From DAOOVD01 sp035369845 (GTDB lineage Bacteria; Bacillota; Desulfotomaculia; Desulfotomaculales; Pelotomaculaceae), in the NCBI GenBank assembly GCA_035369845.1, contig DAOOVD010000001.1, forward strand, positions 124,001 through 188,000: a stretch of DNA of 64,000 nt, in the 5' to 3' direction. The notes below the pieces were generated by a model. The model was not told where the DNA came from. It ran no database searches and was given only the letters and a program-made list of their open reading frames with translations. The stretch's first letter is position 1. Each line of letters begins with the position of its first letter. The translations under genes were made by a program, and so were the position numbers. This document shows, one piece after another, positions 42,255 through 51,352 of this stretch.

Positions 42255-43130
42255 ATGAGTTGGCGGCGCAGCAGAACATTCCGTGCAGTCGTTACCGCTG
42301 CAGTGTTGGTCTTTGCAATTGCAACCGCTTATGCGTTTCTGTCGAAGCAGCCCCCGGCGGGGGAAACTCCTGGTGTCCAGCAGGGCCCTGCCGGGGTCGT
42401 CCCGCAGAGAATGAACCTTGCCGTTTATTACGTTAAAATTACGGCGGATGACGCTTATCTCGTGCGGGAAGTGCACGAGGTTCCGCATACTGCCGAAGCG
42501 GCAAAAGCCTCGCTGGAGGAGTTGATCAACGTCAACCCGTCCACCTCCGGAGCCGAACGGGTACTGCCTCCCGGGACCAAAATCAGGGGAATCACCGTCA
42601 AAGACGGCCTGGCCACCGTCGATTTCTCCCGCGAGGTACTGCATGCGAACGTCGGCGCCGCCGGGGAGGCACTGGGCATACAGAGCATCGTCAACACCCT
42701 AACCGAGTTTGCAGAGATAAAGAAAGTGTCCTTCCTGGTCGAAGGAAAACTGGACAATCAGGCTATGGACTGGTGGGGGCACGTAGGTCTGTATTCCCAG
42801 CCTTTTGAAAGGGACGTTTCAAAGGTTTATGAGCCGCCCATCTGGGTGACGTCCCCCGTTTCGGGGCAAAAAGTGGGCAGCCCGTTGGAAGTCAGGGGCA
42901 GCGCGAGGGTTTTTGAGGCTGCCGTAAACGGCAGGCTAAAAGACCAGTCCGGAAAAACCCTGGCTGAAGGTTTTACAACTGCCGAACGGGGCGCACCCGG
43001 GCGGGGTGATTATGTTCTATCGCTTCTCTTTGACGTTTCCTCTCCCGGGAGCGGTAATCTCGAGGTCTTCTGGATAAGTCCGAAGGACGGCAGTGAAAAG
43101 GATAAAATCGTTGTGCCGCTTGTCTGGTAA
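42255..43130 (+). CDS. GerMN-Gmad2 domain sporulation/germination protein
   Basis: 291 residues, ATG 42255 behind AGGAGGG. N-terminal membrane anchor (RAVVTAAVLVFAIATAYAFL), then a GerMN domain (about 55-165: LAVYYVKITADDAYLVREV, VDFSREVLHANVGAAGEAL, IQSIVNTLTEFAEIKKVSF) and a Gmad2 immunoglobulin-like domain (about 195-291: PIWVTSPVSGQKVGSPLEVR). GerM-type proteins act in spore formation or germination at the membrane. A known arrangement in Clostridia. Confidence 0.88.
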   Translation: MSWRRSRTFRAVVTAAVLVFAIATAYAFLSKQPPAGETPGVQQGPAGVVPQRMNLAVYYVKITADDAYLVREVHEVPHTAEAAKASLEELINVNPSTSGAERVLPPGTKIRGITVKDGLATVDFSREVLHANVGAAGEALGIQSIVNTLTEFAEIKKVSFLVEGKLDNQAMDWWGHVGLYSQPFERDVSKVYEPPIWVTSPVSGQKVGSPLEVRGSARVFEAAVNGRLKDQSGKTLAEGFTTAERGAPGRGDYVLSLLFDVSSPGSGNLEVFWISPKDGSEKDKIVVPLVW

Positions 43131-43568
43131 CTGTTATTTATGTAATAAACCGCAGGCATCAGGCCGCCGGCAAACTGTCCGGAACCTGGGGGCTGGAGAA
43201 AGCGGGCGATATTGCCGGCACTCGGTGAAGACTTCCCAGTTTCCGTCCGAGCCGGTCCGATAACGTCCGGAACGAGCCCCCGGTTCAACCGGCGCGAACC
43301 CCCGGGTGAGCGTTTTAGCCTCAAGGTGCTTTGTCGCAACCCCCAGGCATTCTTTAAGCCGCAGAGTTTTTCTGTGGCATTTTTTATTTCAACATAATAT
43401 TCTATTATATCCTGATGTTTCCAGAGCATTCGGCATAATTTACTCCGTTTCTCTCCGGTTCTCAAGGTCCATTCTTCTTTTTGCCATCTTCGCATATAAT
43501 ATATTACTCCTTGAGCCGTGGAACCGGTTTGAAAACTGACGAGTTTTACCAAAGAAAGGAGTGAGACG
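43131..43568. other. Gene-free stretch with repeat copy C
   Basis: Contains repeat copy C (43173-43350). At 43487-43500 CATATAATAT could be a -10 for prkA (matches both TATAAT and the CATACAMT sigma-E form) but no good -35 is seen. Confidence 0.45.
43160..43350 (+). repeat. Dispersed repeat family, copy C (5' core and 3' module)
   Basis: 42-nt core at 43173-43214 (AACTGTCCGGAACC...GGGCGATATTG), followed by CACTCGGTGAAGACTTCCC and GTTTCCGTCCG shared with copy B, then a 3' module (CCGGTTCAACCGGCGCGAAC, TTTTAGCCTCAAGGTGCTTT). The middle module is absent. Confidence 0.7.
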
Positions 43569-45464
43569 ATGGATTTCCTCAAACGATTGGAAGAATATCG
43601 ATCCTTGGAGAGGCAGCTTGCCTGGGAGGGGACTTTTCAGGATTATATTGAGATTATCAAGAAAAATCCCGGCGTTACACAGCTTGCCCATGCAAGGATT
43701 TACAACATGATTAAGTCAGCCGGAGTTAAAGAGATTGAGGGTGTTAAAAAATACGAGTTCTTCAACTCCGAGCTTTTCGGACTTGATAAAACCCTGGAAA
43801 AGTTGGTGGAGGAATACTTTCACCCGGCCGCCCGCCGGCTTGACGTGCGCAAGCGCATCCTGCTTCTGATGGGTCCTGTAAGCGGTGGAAAATCCACCCT
43901 TGTAGCCATGTTGAAGAGGGGTCTGGAAAAGTACAGTCGCACTGACGATGGCGCCCTGTACGGCATAAAAGGATGCCCGATGCATGAGGAGCCCCTTCAC
44001 CTGATTCCGAAAGAACTCAGGGAAGACTTTCAGAGGGAATTCAATGTCTACATTGAAGGAGAGCTTTGCCCGTCGTGCCGCATGATGGTGGAGACTGAAT
44101 ACAGCGGGAGAATTGAAAAAGTGCCTGTCGAGAGAATATTTCTGTCTGAAGACAACCGGGTCGGCATCGGAACGTTCACTCCCTCGGACCCGAAATCGCA
44201 GGATATAGCCGATCTGACCGGGAGTGTCGATTTTTCTACAATTGCCGAGTACGGCTCCGAGTCAGATCCGAGGGCATACCGCTTTGACGGTGAACTCAAC
44301 ATAGCCAACAGGGGTCTTATGGAGTTTCAGGAAATGCTCAAGTGCGATGAAAAGTTTCTATGGAATCTGTTGAGCCTTTCCCAGGAGGGCAACTTTAAGG
44401 CCGGGCGTTTTGCCCTGATTTACGCCGATGAGATGATAGTCGCCCACACCAATGAAAATGAATACAAGAGTTTTATCAGTAATAAAAAGAACGAGGCGCT
44501 CCAGTCGCGTATTATTGTGATGAAAATTCCCTACAACCTCAAGGTGGGCGATGAAATAAAAATATATGAAAAGCTGATCAGACAGAGCGATCTGCGCAAT
44601 ATTCACATAGCTCCCCACGCTCTGAAGGTGGCCAGCATCTTTTCCGTCCTGTCGCGGTTGAAGGAATCAAAAAAACAGGGCATGGACCTCGTTAAGAAGA
44701 TGAAGCTTTATGACGGTGAAGACGTGGAGGGTTTCAAGCAAAAAGACTTGCAGGAACTTCAGACGGAGGCCGTTGAAGAGGGCATGAGCGGCGTCGATCC
44801 CCGTTATGTGATAAACCGCCTTTCCTCGGCGTTAATCAGGACCTCGACCCGCTGCATCAACCCGCTCGACGTGCTGCGGGCGTTGAAGGAAGGCCTGGAT
44901 CAGCACCCGTCCATCACAAAAGAGGAAAGGGACCGGCTGCTGAACTTTATTTCCGCAGCTCGCAAGGAATATGACGAGATGGCCAAGAGAGAGGTGCAAA
45001 AGGCTTTTGTGTATTCTTACGAAGAGTCCGCCAAGATTCTCTTCAACAACTACCTGGATAACGTCGAGGCTTTTTGTAACGGCAGCAAGCTGAAAGACCC
45101 GATTACCGATGAAGAGATCGATCCGGATGAAAAACTGATGCGCTCTATCGAAGAACAGATCGGCATATCTGAAAGCGCCAAAAAAACCTTTCGGGAGGAA
45201 ATCCTGATCAGGCTTTCCAGTTACGCGCGAAAGAACAAGAAATTTGATTACAACTCGCACGAGCGCCTGCGGGAGGCAATAGAGAAAAAGCTCTTTGCCG
45301 ACCTGAAGGATGTAGTGAAAATCACAACGTCCACGAAGACGCCGGATGCCGAGCAGTTGAAACGGATCAACGAGGTGAGCGCCAGGCTGATTGCCGAGCA
45401 CGGTTATTGCCCGATCTGCGCCAACGAGCTTTTGAAATATGTAGGCAGTCTGCTCAACCGTTAG
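43569..45464 (+). CDS. prkA: PrkA-family serine protein kinase
   Basis: 631 residues. AAA+-like kinase/protease family member (YeaG/PrkA). N-terminal PrkA AAA domain with Walker A GPVSGGKSTLV near residues 101-111, then EGELCPSCRMMVETEYSG and a C-terminal PrkA kinase domain. In Bacillus it acts during the sporulation transition; in others under nutrient stress. It starts the conserved trio prkA-yhbH-spoVR (11 bp to yhbH). Confidence 0.93.
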   Translation: MDFLKRLEEYRSLERQLAWEGTFQDYIEIIKKNPGVTQLAHARIYNMIKSAGVKEIEGVKKYEFFNSELFGLDKTLEKLVEEYFHPAARRLDVRKRILLLMGPVSGGKSTLVAMLKRGLEKYSRTDDGALYGIKGCPMHEEPLHLIPKELREDFQREFNVYIEGELCPSCRMMVETEYSGRIEKVPVERIFLSEDNRVGIGTFTPSDPKSQDIADLTGSVDFSTIAEYGSESDPRAYRFDGELNIANRGLMEFQEMLKCDEKFLWNLLSLSQEGNFKAGRFALIYADEMIVAHTNENEYKSFISNKKNEALQSRIIVMKIPYNLKVGDEIKIYEKLIRQSDLRNIHIAPHALKVASIFSVLSRLKESKKQGMDLVKKMKLYDGEDVEGFKQKDLQELQTEAVEEGMSGVDPRYVINRLSSALIRTSTRCINPLDVLRALKEGLDQHPSITKEERDRLLNFISAARKEYDEMAKREVQKAFVYSYEESAKILFNNYLDNVEAFCNGSKLKDPITDEEIDPDEKLMRSIEEQIGISESAKKTFREEILIRLSSYARKNKKFDYNSHERLREAIEKKLFADLKDVVKITTSTKTPDAEQLKRINEVSARLIAEHGYCPICANELLKYVGSLLNR

Positions 45465-45475
45465 GGGGAAGTCCC

Positions 45476-46642
45476 ATGGCCGGGGAGAAATTCATCATCA
45501 ACCGCGATGACTGGTCCCTGCACCGCAAGGGCGAAATTGACAGGCAGAGGCACCAGGAGAAAGTCCGGGAGGCCATTAAAAAAAACCTTGCAGACATTGT
45601 TTCTGAAGAAAGCATCATCATGCACGACGGCCGCAAGGTGATCAAAGTTCCCATCCGTTCCCTGGACGAGTTTCATTTCCGCTTTGACACCGGAAAGCAA
45701 AAGCGTGCCGGTCAAGGCGGAGGGGGCAGCAAGCCGGGAGACGTCGTCTATTCCGATCCCCAGCAGGGGCAGGGCAAGGGCAAGGGGGCGGGAGAGGAAC
45801 CGGGGGTGGATTACTACGAGACGGACATAACAATTGACGAACTGGCCGAGATGATCTTTGAAGATCTGGGTCTGCCCAATCTCGATCCGAAGAAGAAGCC
45901 TGAAATTTCTTCCTCCTCGGTGGAATTCAAGGACGTGAGGAAAAAAGGAATATCGAGCAACATCGACCGCAAGCGCACCATTCTGGAAGCGATCAAGAGG
46001 AACGCGATGAGAGGGGATACGGGACTGCCCAGGATCAAGACTGAGGACCTGCGTTACAAGACGTGGGAAACTACTTATAAATTCGAATCAAACGCCGTTG
46101 TGCTGGCAATGATGGATACCTCGGGGTCGATGGGGCCTTTTGAGAAGTACATAGCGCGCAGCTTTTTTTTCTGGATGGTTCGCTTTCTCCGTACAAAATA
46201 CAACAATGTACAGATTGTTTTTCTTGCTCACCATACCGAGGCAAAAGAAACTACCGAAGAGGAATTTTTTACCAAGGGGGCCAGCGGCGGAACTCGCTGT
46301 TCTTCGGTCTACAAGCTTGCTCTGGAAGTGGTGGAGAGCAGGTACAGCCCCCAGGATTACAATATCTACGCCTTTCACTTTTCAGACGGCGACAACCTGG
46401 CCTCGGACAACGAAACCTGCGTAAAGCTGATCAACGATTTGCTCAAGGTATGCAATTTGGTGGGGTATGGTGAAATTGAAGGGCCGTATTACTATACCAG
46501 CACCCTGCGCACAGCTTATAAAAGAATCAAGGATCCGAAATTCACCTGCGTCACTATAAGGGACAAAAGCGAAGTCTACCCGGCATTGAAGAAGTTTTTC
46601 AGTTACCCGGCCGGCGGCGAGACAGACCGGGCGTCCGGCTGA
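45476..46642 (+). CDS. yhbH: YhbH / DUF444 sporulation-associated VWA-domain protein
   Basis: 388 residues from ATG 45476 behind GGGGAAG. DUF444: basic N-terminus (FIINRDDWSLHRKGEIDRQR), a Gly/Lys-rich linker, and a von Willebrand A domain with MIDAS motif MMDTSGSMG (about 226-234), then THR-like FSDGDNLASDNE. Known partner of PrkA and SpoVR in spore formers and in stress in Enterobacteria. Follows prkA by 11 bp; spoVR begins 153 bp later. Confidence 0.93.
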   Translation: MAGEKFIINRDDWSLHRKGEIDRQRHQEKVREAIKKNLADIVSEESIIMHDGRKVIKVPIRSLDEFHFRFDTGKQKRAGQGGGGSKPGDVVYSDPQQGQGKGKGAGEEPGVDYYETDITIDELAEMIFEDLGLPNLDPKKKPEISSSSVEFKDVRKKGISSNIDRKRTILEAIKRNAMRGDTGLPRIKTEDLRYKTWETTYKFESNAVVLAMMDTSGSMGPFEKYIARSFFFWMVRFLRTKYNNVQIVFLAHHTEAKETTEEEFFTKGASGGTRCSSVYKLALEVVESRYSPQDYNIYAFHFSDGDNLASDNETCVKLINDLLKVCNLVGYGEIEGPYYYTSTLRTAYKRIKDPKFTCVTIRDKSEVYPALKKFFSYPAGGETDRASG

Positions 46643-46795
46643 CCGCCGGGGGAGGGGAGCCTTTCTGTAAAAAAGACTTTATTACATTCTTTGCCTGCCC
46701 GGCGGAAATAAACGCAAGGGGGTCTGCGTGCCGGCTCCTCCCTATTAAACGGGAACGCCGTTTTGCTTTCCGCCGCGACGAAGCTGGGGGTTGTC

Positions 46796-48214
46796 ATGAA
46801 TACAAAGGAAGAAATGCGCCTGCTGGAGGAAGCCCTGGAGAAAATCATAGCCAAGGCAAAGGAATTCGGGCTCGATTTTTATGATACCTATTTCGAAATA
46901 TGTCCTTCAGATGTAATCTACACTTTCGGCGCATACGGCATGCCCACCCGTTATTCGCACTGGACGTTCGGCAAGGCGTATCACAAGATGAAGACGCAAT
47001 ATGACTACAATCTGGGCAGGATTTACGAAATGGTAATAAATTCCAATCCGTGTTACGCATTCCTGCTGGAAGGAAACAGCCTGATCCAGAACAAGCTGGT
47101 AATGGCGCATGTCCTCGCCCACTGCGATTTTTTTAAAAACAACGCCTATTTTAAAGGAACGTCGAGGGATATGGTTGAGACAATGGCCGCCGCGGCGGAG
47201 CGCTTTCGTGATTACGAGTTCAAGTATGGACGCCTCAAAGTGGAAGCTTTTATCGATGCAGCTATATCCATCCAGGAAAACATTGAGCCGCGCCCGCTAC
47301 CCAAACCGAAGAACAAAGATAAAGGAAAAAGGCACGGTCTTCAGAACAGGCTGGATGAAAACCCTTATGACGATCTGTGGTCCCTTGACAGAAAAGATGA
47401 GCCGGAGCCGGACGATGCCGGACAGGTAAAGAGATTTCCGCCGGAGCCGGAAAAAGACTTAATGCTGTTCATTATCGAGCACGGCAAAGATTTGGAAGAC
47501 TGGCAGAGAGACATCATGTCGGTAATCCGCCAGGAAATGATCTATTTTTGGCCGCAGATGGAGACAAAAATAATGAATGAAGGATGGGCCACTTACTGGC
47601 ACCTCAGAATCATACGTGAAATGGATTTGGATGAGGCGGAAGTCGTAGAATTTGCCAAGATGCATTCGGGAATCATCCAGACCTCGCGTGTCCGGCTCAA
47701 TCCGTACATACTCGGCCTGAAAATTTTTGAAGATATCGAGAAACGCTGGGACAATCCCGAGCCCGGGGAGAAAATGAAATACGGCAGGCCCGGCGGGGAG
47801 GGGAGAGAAAAAATATTTGAGGTGCGCGCCGCTGAAAATGACATCTCCTTCATCCGCAATTATCTTACCAGGGAGCTTGTAGAGGAAATGGACATATATA
47901 TATACAAAAAAACCGGTAATGACTGGAAGATAACCGAGGTCGAATGGGAAAAGGTCAGGGACGGTCTGATCAAAAATTTGAACAACTGCGGTTATCCCTA
48001 TATCGTCGTGGCGGACGGGGATTTCAACAAACGCGGTGAACTCTACCTGAAACACGTTTTTGAGGGGACGGAACTGGATGTTTATTATCTGGAGAATACT
48101 CTACCGCATGTTTATACCCTTTGGGGCCGTCCGGTACATCTAGAGACGGAACTGAACGGCAAGCCGGTATTGTTTTCTTATAACGGAGAAAAAGGAAGCA
48201 AGAAGTTTTTATAA
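46796..48214 (+). CDS. spoVR: SpoVR family stage V sporulation protein
   Basis: 472 residues from ATG 46796. SpoVR is required for normal spore cortex. Family signature regions: DFYDTYFEICPSDVIYTFGA near 25, NSNPCYAFLLEGNSLIQNK near 85, AHCDFFKNNAYF near 115, KIMNEGWATYWHLRIIREMD near 260 and the ARR-like ETELNGKPVLFSYNGEKGS tail. Third gene of the prkA-yhbH-spoVR set. Confidence 0.93.
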   Translation: MNTKEEMRLLEEALEKIIAKAKEFGLDFYDTYFEICPSDVIYTFGAYGMPTRYSHWTFGKAYHKMKTQYDYNLGRIYEMVINSNPCYAFLLEGNSLIQNKLVMAHVLAHCDFFKNNAYFKGTSRDMVETMAAAAERFRDYEFKYGRLKVEAFIDAAISIQENIEPRPLPKPKNKDKGKRHGLQNRLDENPYDDLWSLDRKDEPEPDDAGQVKRFPPEPEKDLMLFIIEHGKDLEDWQRDIMSVIRQEMIYFWPQMETKIMNEGWATYWHLRIIREMDLDEAEVVEFAKMHSGIIQTSRVRLNPYILGLKIFEDIEKRWDNPEPGEKMKYGRPGGEGREKIFEVRAAENDISFIRNYLTRELVEEMDIYIYKKTGNDWKITEVEWEKVRDGLIKNLNNCGYPYIVVADGDFNKRGELYLKHVFEGTELDVYYLENTLPHVYTLWGRPVHLETELNGKPVLFSYNGEKGSKKFL

Positions 48215-48289
48215 GAATATGCCTTTATCTGGTATTACTGAGACTTTTATCCCCGCCCCCGCATAAAATGAGGATGAGGGGGGCTTTCT

Positions 48290-49603
48290 ATGTCTGTCGT
48301 GGTAGTAGGCGGCGGATGGGCCGGGTGTGCTGCCGCATACGCTTCTGTGGTGGCGGGGGCCGAAACGGTTTTGATCGAGAAAACGGATATGCTTCTGGGT
48401 ACCGGTCTGGTGGGGGGCATAATGCGCAACAACGGCCGGTTTACCGCTTTGGAAGAAATCCGGGAACTGGGCGCGGGACGCTTTGTTGAATTGATCGAAA
48501 GGGTGGCTACCCACCGCTGGCTTGATTTTCCCGGCCACCGCCATGCAATGCTCTATGACGTCACCAGGATTGAGCCGGTGATAAGAGGGGCGCTTTTTTC
48601 CGCGGGAGTAAAATTAAAACTGCGAAAAAGGGTAACCGGGGTTTCCATGTCCGGCGGCGGCGATATCGGTGAAGTGCACACGGCGGATGGCGAGATCATA
48701 AAAGGCGAGGTTTTTATAGACTGTACGGGCACGGCCGGTCCGGTGAAAAACTGTATGCGCTACGGCTCGGGATGCGCGATGTGCATATTGAGGTGCCCGA
48801 CGTTCGGTCCAAGGGTGAGCGTGACGGAGAAAGCCGGCATAGCCGAAATAAGGGCTGGAGAAGGGTTTCCTCAGTTTGAGGCGATGAGCGGATCGTGCAA
48901 GCTTGAAAAGAAATCACTGTCGCCCGGTCTGGTGAAGGAACTGGAAAAAAAAGGCGTAGTGATCATACCCCTGCCCGGACACCTGCAAAAAGCGGAACAA
49001 CTCTCCCGGAAAGCATGCCAGCAATACGCATCCAGCGAATTTGCCGAAAACCTTGTCGTTCTTGATACGGGCCACGCCAAGCTGATGACGTCGTATTTTC
49101 CGCTGGAAATTCTGCGCACCATTGACGGCTTCCAGGACGCCCGCTATGCAGATCCATACTCCGGCGGCATGGGGAACTCAGTCCGTTTTATGGCAATAGC
49201 CCCGTGCCGTGACAGTCTCCATGTCACGGGAACCGGTAACCTTTTCTGTGCCGGTGAAAAGACCGGGCTGCTGGTCGGCCACACCGAGGCGATAATTACG
49301 GGGTTCCTGGCGGGGCACAACGCCGTGAGACTCCTGGTTGGCAGGGAACCGGTGGTTTTGCCTCCGGAACTGGCCTGCGGGGATATCATTTCATTTATGC
49401 ACAGAGAGATGAAAACTCCGGAAGGGATGGGCAAGAAGTATACCTTTTCCGGTTCGGTTTATTTCGAGCGGATGCAGGAACTGGGCCTTTATACAACCAA
49501 TCTGGACGTGATCAGGAAAAGAGTGGCCGCGACAGGTTTAGCCGGCGTTTTCAACCGGCCGTTGCAAAAGACGAATTCCCCGCTTCAACCCGCCGGTGCA
49601 TAA
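48290..49603 (+). CDS. FAD-dependent oxidoreductase
   Basis: 437 residues, ATG 48290. N-terminal FAD Rossmann motif VVVVGGGWAGCAAAYASVVA and an ADP-ribose acid in VLIEK. Middle: FIDCTGTAGPVKNCM, then CAMCILRCPTFGPR. C-terminal GTGNLFCAGEKTGLLVGHTE is a second FAD-contact region as in GidA/TrmFO-like and HI0933-like flavoproteins. Substrate unknown. It lies between spoVR and the spmAB operon in the sporulation block. Confidence 0.82.
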   Translation: MSVVVVGGGWAGCAAAYASVVAGAETVLIEKTDMLLGTGLVGGIMRNNGRFTALEEIRELGAGRFVELIERVATHRWLDFPGHRHAMLYDVTRIEPVIRGALFSAGVKLKLRKRVTGVSMSGGGDIGEVHTADGEIIKGEVFIDCTGTAGPVKNCMRYGSGCAMCILRCPTFGPRVSVTEKAGIAEIRAGEGFPQFEAMSGSCKLEKKSLSPGLVKELEKKGVVIIPLPGHLQKAEQLSRKACQQYASSEFAENLVVLDTGHAKLMTSYFPLEILRTIDGFQDARYADPYSGGMGNSVRFMAIAPCRDSLHVTGTGNLFCAGEKTGLLVGHTEAIITGFLAGHNAVRLLVGREPVVLPPELACGDIISFMHREMKTPEGMGKKYTFSGSVYFERMQELGLYTTNLDVIRKRVAATGLAGVFNRPLQKTNSPLQPAGA

Positions 49604-49625
49604 GATTTGCTGTTTCCATAATTTG

Positions 49626-49654
49626 TACTATTTGTCCACCCCCTCTCATACAGT
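49626..49654 (+). promoter_or_regulatory. Sigma-E-type sporulation promoter of spmA
   Basis: TACTATT (49626-49632, 6 of 7 to the KMATATT -35 consensus), 14-bp spacer, CATACAGT (49647-49654, perfect to CATACAMT). In Bacillus spmA-spmB is in the sigma-E regulon. Confidence 0.78.
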
Positions 49655-49685
49655 TACAGTAGACAACCTTTGAGGGGGTGTCCAT

Positions 49686-50282
49686 ATGGTAAATTACGTA
49701 TGGCTTTTCATGATCGTGTTCGGAATAATTGTCGCCGGCGCGAAAGGAGACATTGAAGTTGTCACCAGGGCGGCACTGGACGGGGCTGACAGTGCGGTCA
49801 AGATTTCAATCAGCCTGATCGCCATTATCACTTTCTGGCTGGGCATTATGAAACTGGCGGAGAAAGCCGGTCTTGTGAGGGCTCTTGCCTGGCTGGTAAG
49901 GCCAGTAATGACCTTTCTGTTTCCCAGCGTGCCCAGGGACCACCCCGCAATGGGAGCTATAGTCATGAACCTCAGCGCAAATATCCTGGGACTTGGGAAC
50001 GCTGCCACCCCCATGGGGTTAATCGCGATGAGGGAACTGCAGAAACTGAATCACGGCCGTGATTCGGCTTCCGAGGCGATGTGCACTTTTCTTGCCCTAA
50101 ACACGTCGTGCGTCACCTTAATCCCGACGACCGTTATCGGCATACGCGTTCTCTACGGTTCCGCCGATCCGACGGAAATTGTAGGCCCCACCATCATAGC
50201 CACGGCTTTCAGCATGGCGGTGGCTATTGCCGTCGACAGGCTGCTGCGCATGTTGTACGCAGGCGGTAGAAGGCAGGCATGA
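49686..50282 (+). CDS. spmA: Spore maturation protein SpmA
   Basis: 198 residues, nucleoside-recognition-type membrane protein needed for spore core dehydration. Hydrophobic helices and the family NAATPMGLIAMRELQKLN region are visible; ATG 49686 behind GAGGGGGTG. spmB starts 7 bp later. Behind a strong sigma-E promoter. Confidence 0.93.
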   Translation: MVNYVWLFMIVFGIIVAGAKGDIEVVTRAALDGADSAVKISISLIAIITFWLGIMKLAEKAGLVRALAWLVRPVMTFLFPSVPRDHPAMGAIVMNLSANILGLGNAATPMGLIAMRELQKLNHGRDSASEAMCTFLALNTSCVTLIPTTVIGIRVLYGSADPTEIVGPTIIATAFSMAVAIAVDRLLRMLYAGGRRQA

Positions 50283-50288
50283 TTAATT

Positions 50289-50819
50289 ATGTTTGAAGTT
50301 ATATCGGAACTTTCCCGCTGGGCCATACCGGTATTACTTCTGGTGGTCCCGCTGGTTGCCTTTCTCAGGGGAATCAAGGTATATGAGACTTTTGTGGATG
50401 GAGCGGAAGCGGGATTCGCCACGGCCGTCAAAACCATACCGTATCTCGTGGCGATGATTGTGGCCATCAGCATCTTCCGCGCGTCCGGAGCCATGGATGT
50501 GCTCGTGGCGACACTCTCGCCGTTTCTCAACGCCGTCGGCCTTCCGGCAGAGGTCCTGCCCCATGCGGTCATGCGTCCGCTTTCCGGCGGCGCCGCTCTC
50601 GGCATTGCCGCCGACATAATAAAAACTCACGGGCCGGACAGTTTTCTCGGACGGCTGGTTTCCACCATGCAGGGCAGTTGTGATACCACTTTCTATGTAC
50701 TTACTCTTTACTTCGGTTCGGTTGGCATAAAAAAATACCGTTACTCCATAATTTCCGGCCTCATGGCAGATCTCACCACCCTGGCGGCTTCAGTTTTTGT
50801 AGTAAGGTCGCTTTTCTAG
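50289..50819 (+). CDS. spmB: Spore maturation protein SpmB
   Basis: 176 residues, paired with SpmA. Family motifs VLPHAVMRPLSGGAALGIA and QGSCDTTFYVLTLYFGSVGI are clear; five or so membrane segments. The spmA-spmB-rluB order is conserved in Firmicutes, and the pseudouridine synthase is next after a repeat. Confidence 0.93.
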   Translation: MFEVISELSRWAIPVLLLVVPLVAFLRGIKVYETFVDGAEAGFATAVKTIPYLVAMIVAISIFRASGAMDVLVATLSPFLNAVGLPAEVLPHAVMRPLSGGAALGIAADIIKTHGPDSFLGRLVSTMQGSCDTTFYVLTLYFGSVGIKKYRYSIISGLMADLTTLAASVFVVRSLF

Positions 50820-51352
50820 GGTAAAATAAGCTTGCCGCCGGACAGGCAAGTGCACATGATCTGCCGTTATAAACCTGCGGACGAGGACGGCTCTGGAAGC
50901 GGCCGGAACGTAAAACGAGGGCAGCGCCTTAGTCGGCGGCGAACGACATTGCACAGCGCCGCAGCAGACTTTTGCGCAACGAGGCTGCGAAACCGGGGGC
51001 GCGGACACTGCAGACAATTGTCCGAAACCTTGAGGGTGAAGGAAGCGAGGGATATTGCCCAGCACTCATTGAAAAAATCCCGGTTTCCGTCCGGTAATAC
51101 CCAAGAGCGCATTGCCTTTTGGCAAGGGATTACAAACCTGAGTGCTGGGTAAGGTGAACCGGGCGAAGTGAGGATGCGATATTGGATGAGCGGACAAGGG
51201 CGTCCGCGAAAACCTGAACAGGACCGGGACTGCGAGTTCACGCCCGCTGTGTAATTGGAAGTCTGTGTTGGAGGCATGAGTGCGGTGTTTGTTGACATCG
51301 GAGTTCTTCACCCCTTAAAATTTTTATAAAAGTCAATATTGAGGTGGACCAG
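50820..51352. other. Gene-free stretch with repeat copy B
   Basis: Separates spmB from the pseudouridine synthase. Contains repeat copy B. The 50870-51000 part is GC-rich unassigned DNA that might be more of the element. Confidence 0.45.
51004..51250 (+). repeat. Dispersed repeat family, copy B (5' core and middle module)
   Basis: Core at 51016-51057 (AATTGTCCGAAACCTTGAGG). After it, an 11-bp perfect inverted repeat (CCCAGCACTCA 51058-51068 with TGAGTGCTGGG 51139-51149) encloses 70 bp containing GTTTCCGTCCGG (shared with copy C) and a TTGCC-TTTT-GGCAA hairpin. The middle module (CGGGCGAAGTGAGGATGCGA) starts at 51160. No 3' module. Confidence 0.72.

Noticed and set aside
50867..51298. 143-residue minus-strand frame over repeat copy B
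   Set aside because: Same reason; no start site and no codon pattern of a gene.
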